This document shows positions 5,383 through 7,632 of a stretch of DNA of 7,632 nt, in pieces. Each line of letters begins with the position of its first letter. The stretch's first letter is position 1. The stretch is taken from the NCBI GenBank assembly GCA_905214175.1, contig CAJMLD010000067.1, positions 1-7,632 of the forward strand. Reading direction: 5' to 3'. The notes under the pieces were generated by a model. It was not told the origin of the DNA, ran no database searches, and saw nothing but the letters and a program-made list of their open reading frames with translations. The DNA comes from an uncultured bacterium (GTDB lineage: Bacteria > Actinomycetota > Coriobacteriia > Coriobacteriales > Atopobiaceae). Made by a program: the position numbers and the translations under genes.

Positions 5383-5806
5383 AGACGGTAGGTTGCGCCT
5401 GTCGAGCATCAAGCCAGGCCTGCAAGAAGAGCGACGCGGCGACCATGTCTACCTTGCCGCGCATGGACTTCTCGGAAAGCCCCTGCTCGCGCAGGATGCA
5501 CTTGGCCTCTGCGGAGGAGAGCCTCTCGTCCTCAAACTCGAGGGGCAGGCCCGTTGCGGCGGCAATGCGCTCGGCCACCGCGCGGACGCGCTGTGCCTGG
5601 GGCCCCTCCTCCCCCGCCATCGTAAGCGGGCGCCCGCAGACGAGAACCTCGGGTTCCCAGTCCTCCAGCACCCTGCGGAAGCTGCGCGCGACCGAGGAGA
5701 CCTCGGCCGCCGGAAGCACGCACACCGGCGTGGCGATACGACCCTGGGAGTCGCTCACCGCCACGCCGACGCGTGTCTCGCCAATGTCGAGCGCCAGGGC
5801 TCGCAC
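5381..5806 (-). CDS. ruvX: RuvX/YqgF family putative Holliday junction resolvase / pre-16S rRNA nuclease
   Basis: This 141-residue protein has the full length of the YqgF family, an RNase H-fold nuclease. Family members are linked to 16S rRNA 5'-end maturation and, by homology to RuvC, to Holliday junction resolution. The N-terminal LDIGETRVGVAVSD holds acidic D7. The central VCGRPLTMAGEEGPQAQ (56-72) is a family signature. FEDERLSSAEA carries the second acidic cluster (E92-E94), and KVDMVAASLFLQAWLD supplies D120. All expected acidic residues are present. The start is GTG, touching the alaS TAG with no intervening base; a GGGG run five bases upstream, inside the alaS end, can serve as the ribosome-binding site. 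Which biochemical activity dominates in this organism cannot be read from sequence. Confidence 0.96.
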   Translation of the reverse strand: MRALALDIGETRVGVAVSDSQGRIATPVCVLPAAEVSSVARSFRRVLEDWEPEVLVCGRPLTMAGEEGPQAQRVRAVAERIAAATGLPLEFEDERLSSAEAKCILREQGLSEKSMRGKVDMVAASLFLQAWLDARQAQPTV

Positions 5807-7632
5807 CTATGCCCCAAGGGCAGCCTTGGCTGCGTCCAGGGCAGCGGCGATGCCGGAGGCGTCGGAGCCGCCGGCCTGAGCCATGTTGGGCCTGCCGCCG
5901 CCGCGGCCGCCCACGAAGCCGGCGATCTGCTTGATGATGTTGCCAGCCGAGAAGCCCGCGGCAACCGCGGTCTCGGTGCCGGCGGCGAGGAGCGCCACCT
6001 TGCCGTCGGGCGTGGTGGAGGCCACGACGCAGGCGACGGGCTCGCCCTTGGCTCCGTCGCGGATGGAATCCCAAACGGAGCGCAGGTCCTTGCCAGAGAT
6101 GCCATCGAGCTTGGCGAAGACGCAACGATAGGCACCAAGGTCGGCAGCGTTGCGCAGTGCGGCAGACACAACGTCGCCCGAGGCGGCACCCTTGGCCACG
6201 CCGATGCTGTGCTTGGCCTCGCGCAGCTCGTCGCGCATCTGGGAGACGCGCTCGGGCAGGTCGGCGGGACGGCACTTGAGGGTAGCCGCCGCCTCGTCCA
6301 TGAGCGCGAGCCTCTCGTCAACATACTCGATGGCGCCCATCGAGGTCACGGCCTCGATGCGGCGGGCGTTGGATCCCACGGAGCTCTCGGAGACGATCTT
6401 AAAGAGCCCCAGGTCCGCGGTGTTGCGCGCGTGGGTGCCGCCGCAGAGCTCGCGCGAGAAGGGCTTGTCGGAGCTGCCCGTCGAGACCACGCGCACGCGC
6501 TCGCCGTACTTCTCGCCAAAGAGCGCCACGGCGCCCGAGGCCTTGGCCTCGTCGATGCCCATGACCTCGGTCACGATGGGCTCGGCAGCGAAGATCTCGG
6601 CGTTGACCATGCCCTCGACGCGCTCGAGCTCGTCTTTGGTCATGGCCTCGAAGTGCGTGAAGTCGAAGCGCAGGCGGTCGGGCGCCACAAGCGAGCCGGC
6701 CTGGCTCACGTGGTCACCCAGGACCTTCTTGAGGGCGGCGTCGAGCAGGTGCGTCGCGGTGTGGTTGCGGCGGATGAGCTCGCGGCGACCGTGGTCGACC
6801 ACGGAGGTCACGCGGTCGCCCACCGAGATGGCGCCGTCGGTTACCTCGGCCACGTGGCCCACGAGGCCACCTTCGTGGTGCAGCGTGTTGGTCACGCGAG
6901 CGGGGCCCACGATACCGGTATCGCCCACCTGACCGCCCATCTCGCCGTAGAACGGCGTGCGGTCGAGCACGAGCTCCACCTGGTCGCCCGTGGCGGCCTC
7001 GTTGACCGACTCGCCGTCGCGCACGATGGCAACGACCTCGCAGCCGGAAAGCTCGTCGTGGTCGTAGCCGTCGAACTCGGTCGCGGGAAGGCTGTCGGAA
7101 AGGGCGACCCAAACGTTGTTGGCCTTGCCCCAGGCGTCGCGGTTGGCCGTGGCGCGGGCACGCTCGCGCTGGGCCTCCATGGCGGCGTCGAACGCGTCCA
7201 TGTCAACGGAGTGGCCGGCCGCGCCCGCGATCTCACGGGTGAGGTCGATGGGGAAGCCGTAGGTGTCGTGCAGGGTGAAGGCGACGTCGCCCGAGAGGGG
7301 CTCGCCCTCGCCAAGGCGAGAAAGCTCGGCCTTGAGCTGCTCCTCGCCGTTGTCGAGGGTCGCGCCAAAGCGCTCCTCCTCGGCGTTGATGATGCCGTCA
7401 ATCAGCGCCTGCTGCTCCACGAGCTCGGGATAGGTGTCGCCGAGAAGACGCGTGACCTCGTGGGCGTAGGTGGTGAGGAACGAGCCCTTGATGCCCATGA
7501 GGCGACCGTGGTAGACGGCGCGACGGAGCAGGCGGCGAAGCACGTAGCCGCGGCCCTCATTGGAGGGCAGGATGCCGTCGCCGATCATGAAGGTGACGGC
7601 GCGGGAGTGGTCGGCAACAATGCGCAGGCTCT
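5807..7632 (-). CDS. alaS: Alanine--tRNA ligase, C-terminal two thirds (5' end outside window)
   Basis: Alanyl-tRNA synthetase charges tRNA-Ala in the cytoplasm and hydrolyses mischarged Ser- or Gly-tRNA-Ala. About 607 codons are visible. The frame runs open to the window edge, so the first methionine in this frame (7588) is internal: upstream codons read LRIVADHSRAVTF, the family's conserved run-in to GDGxLPSNEGRGYVLRR. The editing domain has its metal site complete: HTATH (codons 6763 to 6749) and the CGGTH cysteine and histidine (6445-6443 and 6433-6431). The C-terminal DHHA1-type domain ends with the glycine-rich GGRGGGRPNMAQAGG (5867-5911). About 270 N-terminal residues, including the ATP and alanine activation motifs, are missing only because of the window boundary. 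No frameshift is seen. The TAG stop directly abuts the GTG of ruvX, implying translational coupling. Identification is secure. Confidence 0.98.
   Translation of the reverse strand, partial: SLRIVADHSRAVTFMIGDGILPSNEGRGYVLRRLLRRAVYHGRLMGIKGSFLTTYAHEVTRLLGDTYPELVEQQALIDGIINAEEERFGATLDNGEEQLKAELSRLGEGEPLSGDVAFTLHDTYGFPIDLTREIAGAAGHSVDMDAFDAAMEAQRERARATANRDAWGKANNVWVALSDSLPATEFDGYDHDELSGCEVVAIVRDGESVNEAATGDQVELVLDRTPFYGEMGGQVGDTGIVGPARVTNTLHHEGGLVGHVAEVTDGAISVGDRVTSVVDHGRRELIRRNHTATHLLDAALKKVLGDHVSQAGSLVAPDRLRFDFTHFEAMTKDELERVEGMVNAEIFAAEPIVTEVMGIDEAKASGAVALFGEKYGERVRVVSTGSSDKPFSRELCGGTHARNTADLGLFKIVSESSVGSNARRIEAVTSMGAIEYVDERLALMDEAAATLKCRPADLPERVSQMRDELREAKHSIGVAKGAASGDVVSAALRNAADLGAYRCVFAKLDGISGKDLRSVWDSIRDGAKGEPVACVVASTTPDGKVALLAAGTETAVAAGFSAGNIIKQIAGFVGGRGGGRPNMAQAGGSDASGIAAALDAAKAALGA

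Overview
This is a compact, high-GC bacterial chromosome segment. Every gene is on the minus strand, so reading order runs from high to low coordinates. The order is alaS (5' end outside the window), ruvX/yqgF, mltG, a YqeG-type HAD phosphatase gene, aroK, an aroB-like gene, and an M24 aminopeptidase gene (pepQ-like). It matches the actinobacterial backbone I know from mycobacteria: alaS - yqgF - mltG - aroE ... aroC - aroK - aroB ... pepQ - efp - nusB. Small spacers, GTG starts and a YqeG gene more typical of Firmicutes in place of aroE/aroC suggest a member of the Coriobacteriia (Olsenella/Atopobium-like). That assignment is inference from gene order and composition.

Positions 1688-7632 look like one tightly packed transcription unit. 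The alaS stop abuts the ruvX GTG, ruvX and mltG are 12 nt apart, and aroK and the aroB-like gene overlap by four bases as GTGA. An 83-nt gap then precedes pepQ, which ends at 477. The unit joins translation (AlaS), a YqgF-family nuclease linked to rRNA or DNA processing, peptidoglycan glycan-strand cleavage (MltG) and a remnant of the aromatic amino-acid block.

The most interesting protein is the aroB-like product (1688-2839). It sits where aroB belongs, is an intact 383-codon ORF with a good ribosome-binding site, and aligns along its length with 3-dehydroquinate synthase. By my alignment it has lost all three metal ligands and most NAD- and substrate-binding residues. Its partner AroK keeps every catalytic residue. 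This looks like a retained pseudoenzyme.

The left 476 bases have no convincing gene. They hold a weak terminator around the pepQ stop codon, a six-unit tandem repeat with a 61-bp period (127-460) whose central units carry paired GGCGCC palindromes, two long hairpins built from the repeats, and an AT-richer segment (1-126) with a spaced inverted repeat and a possible minus-strand promoter leading out of the window.
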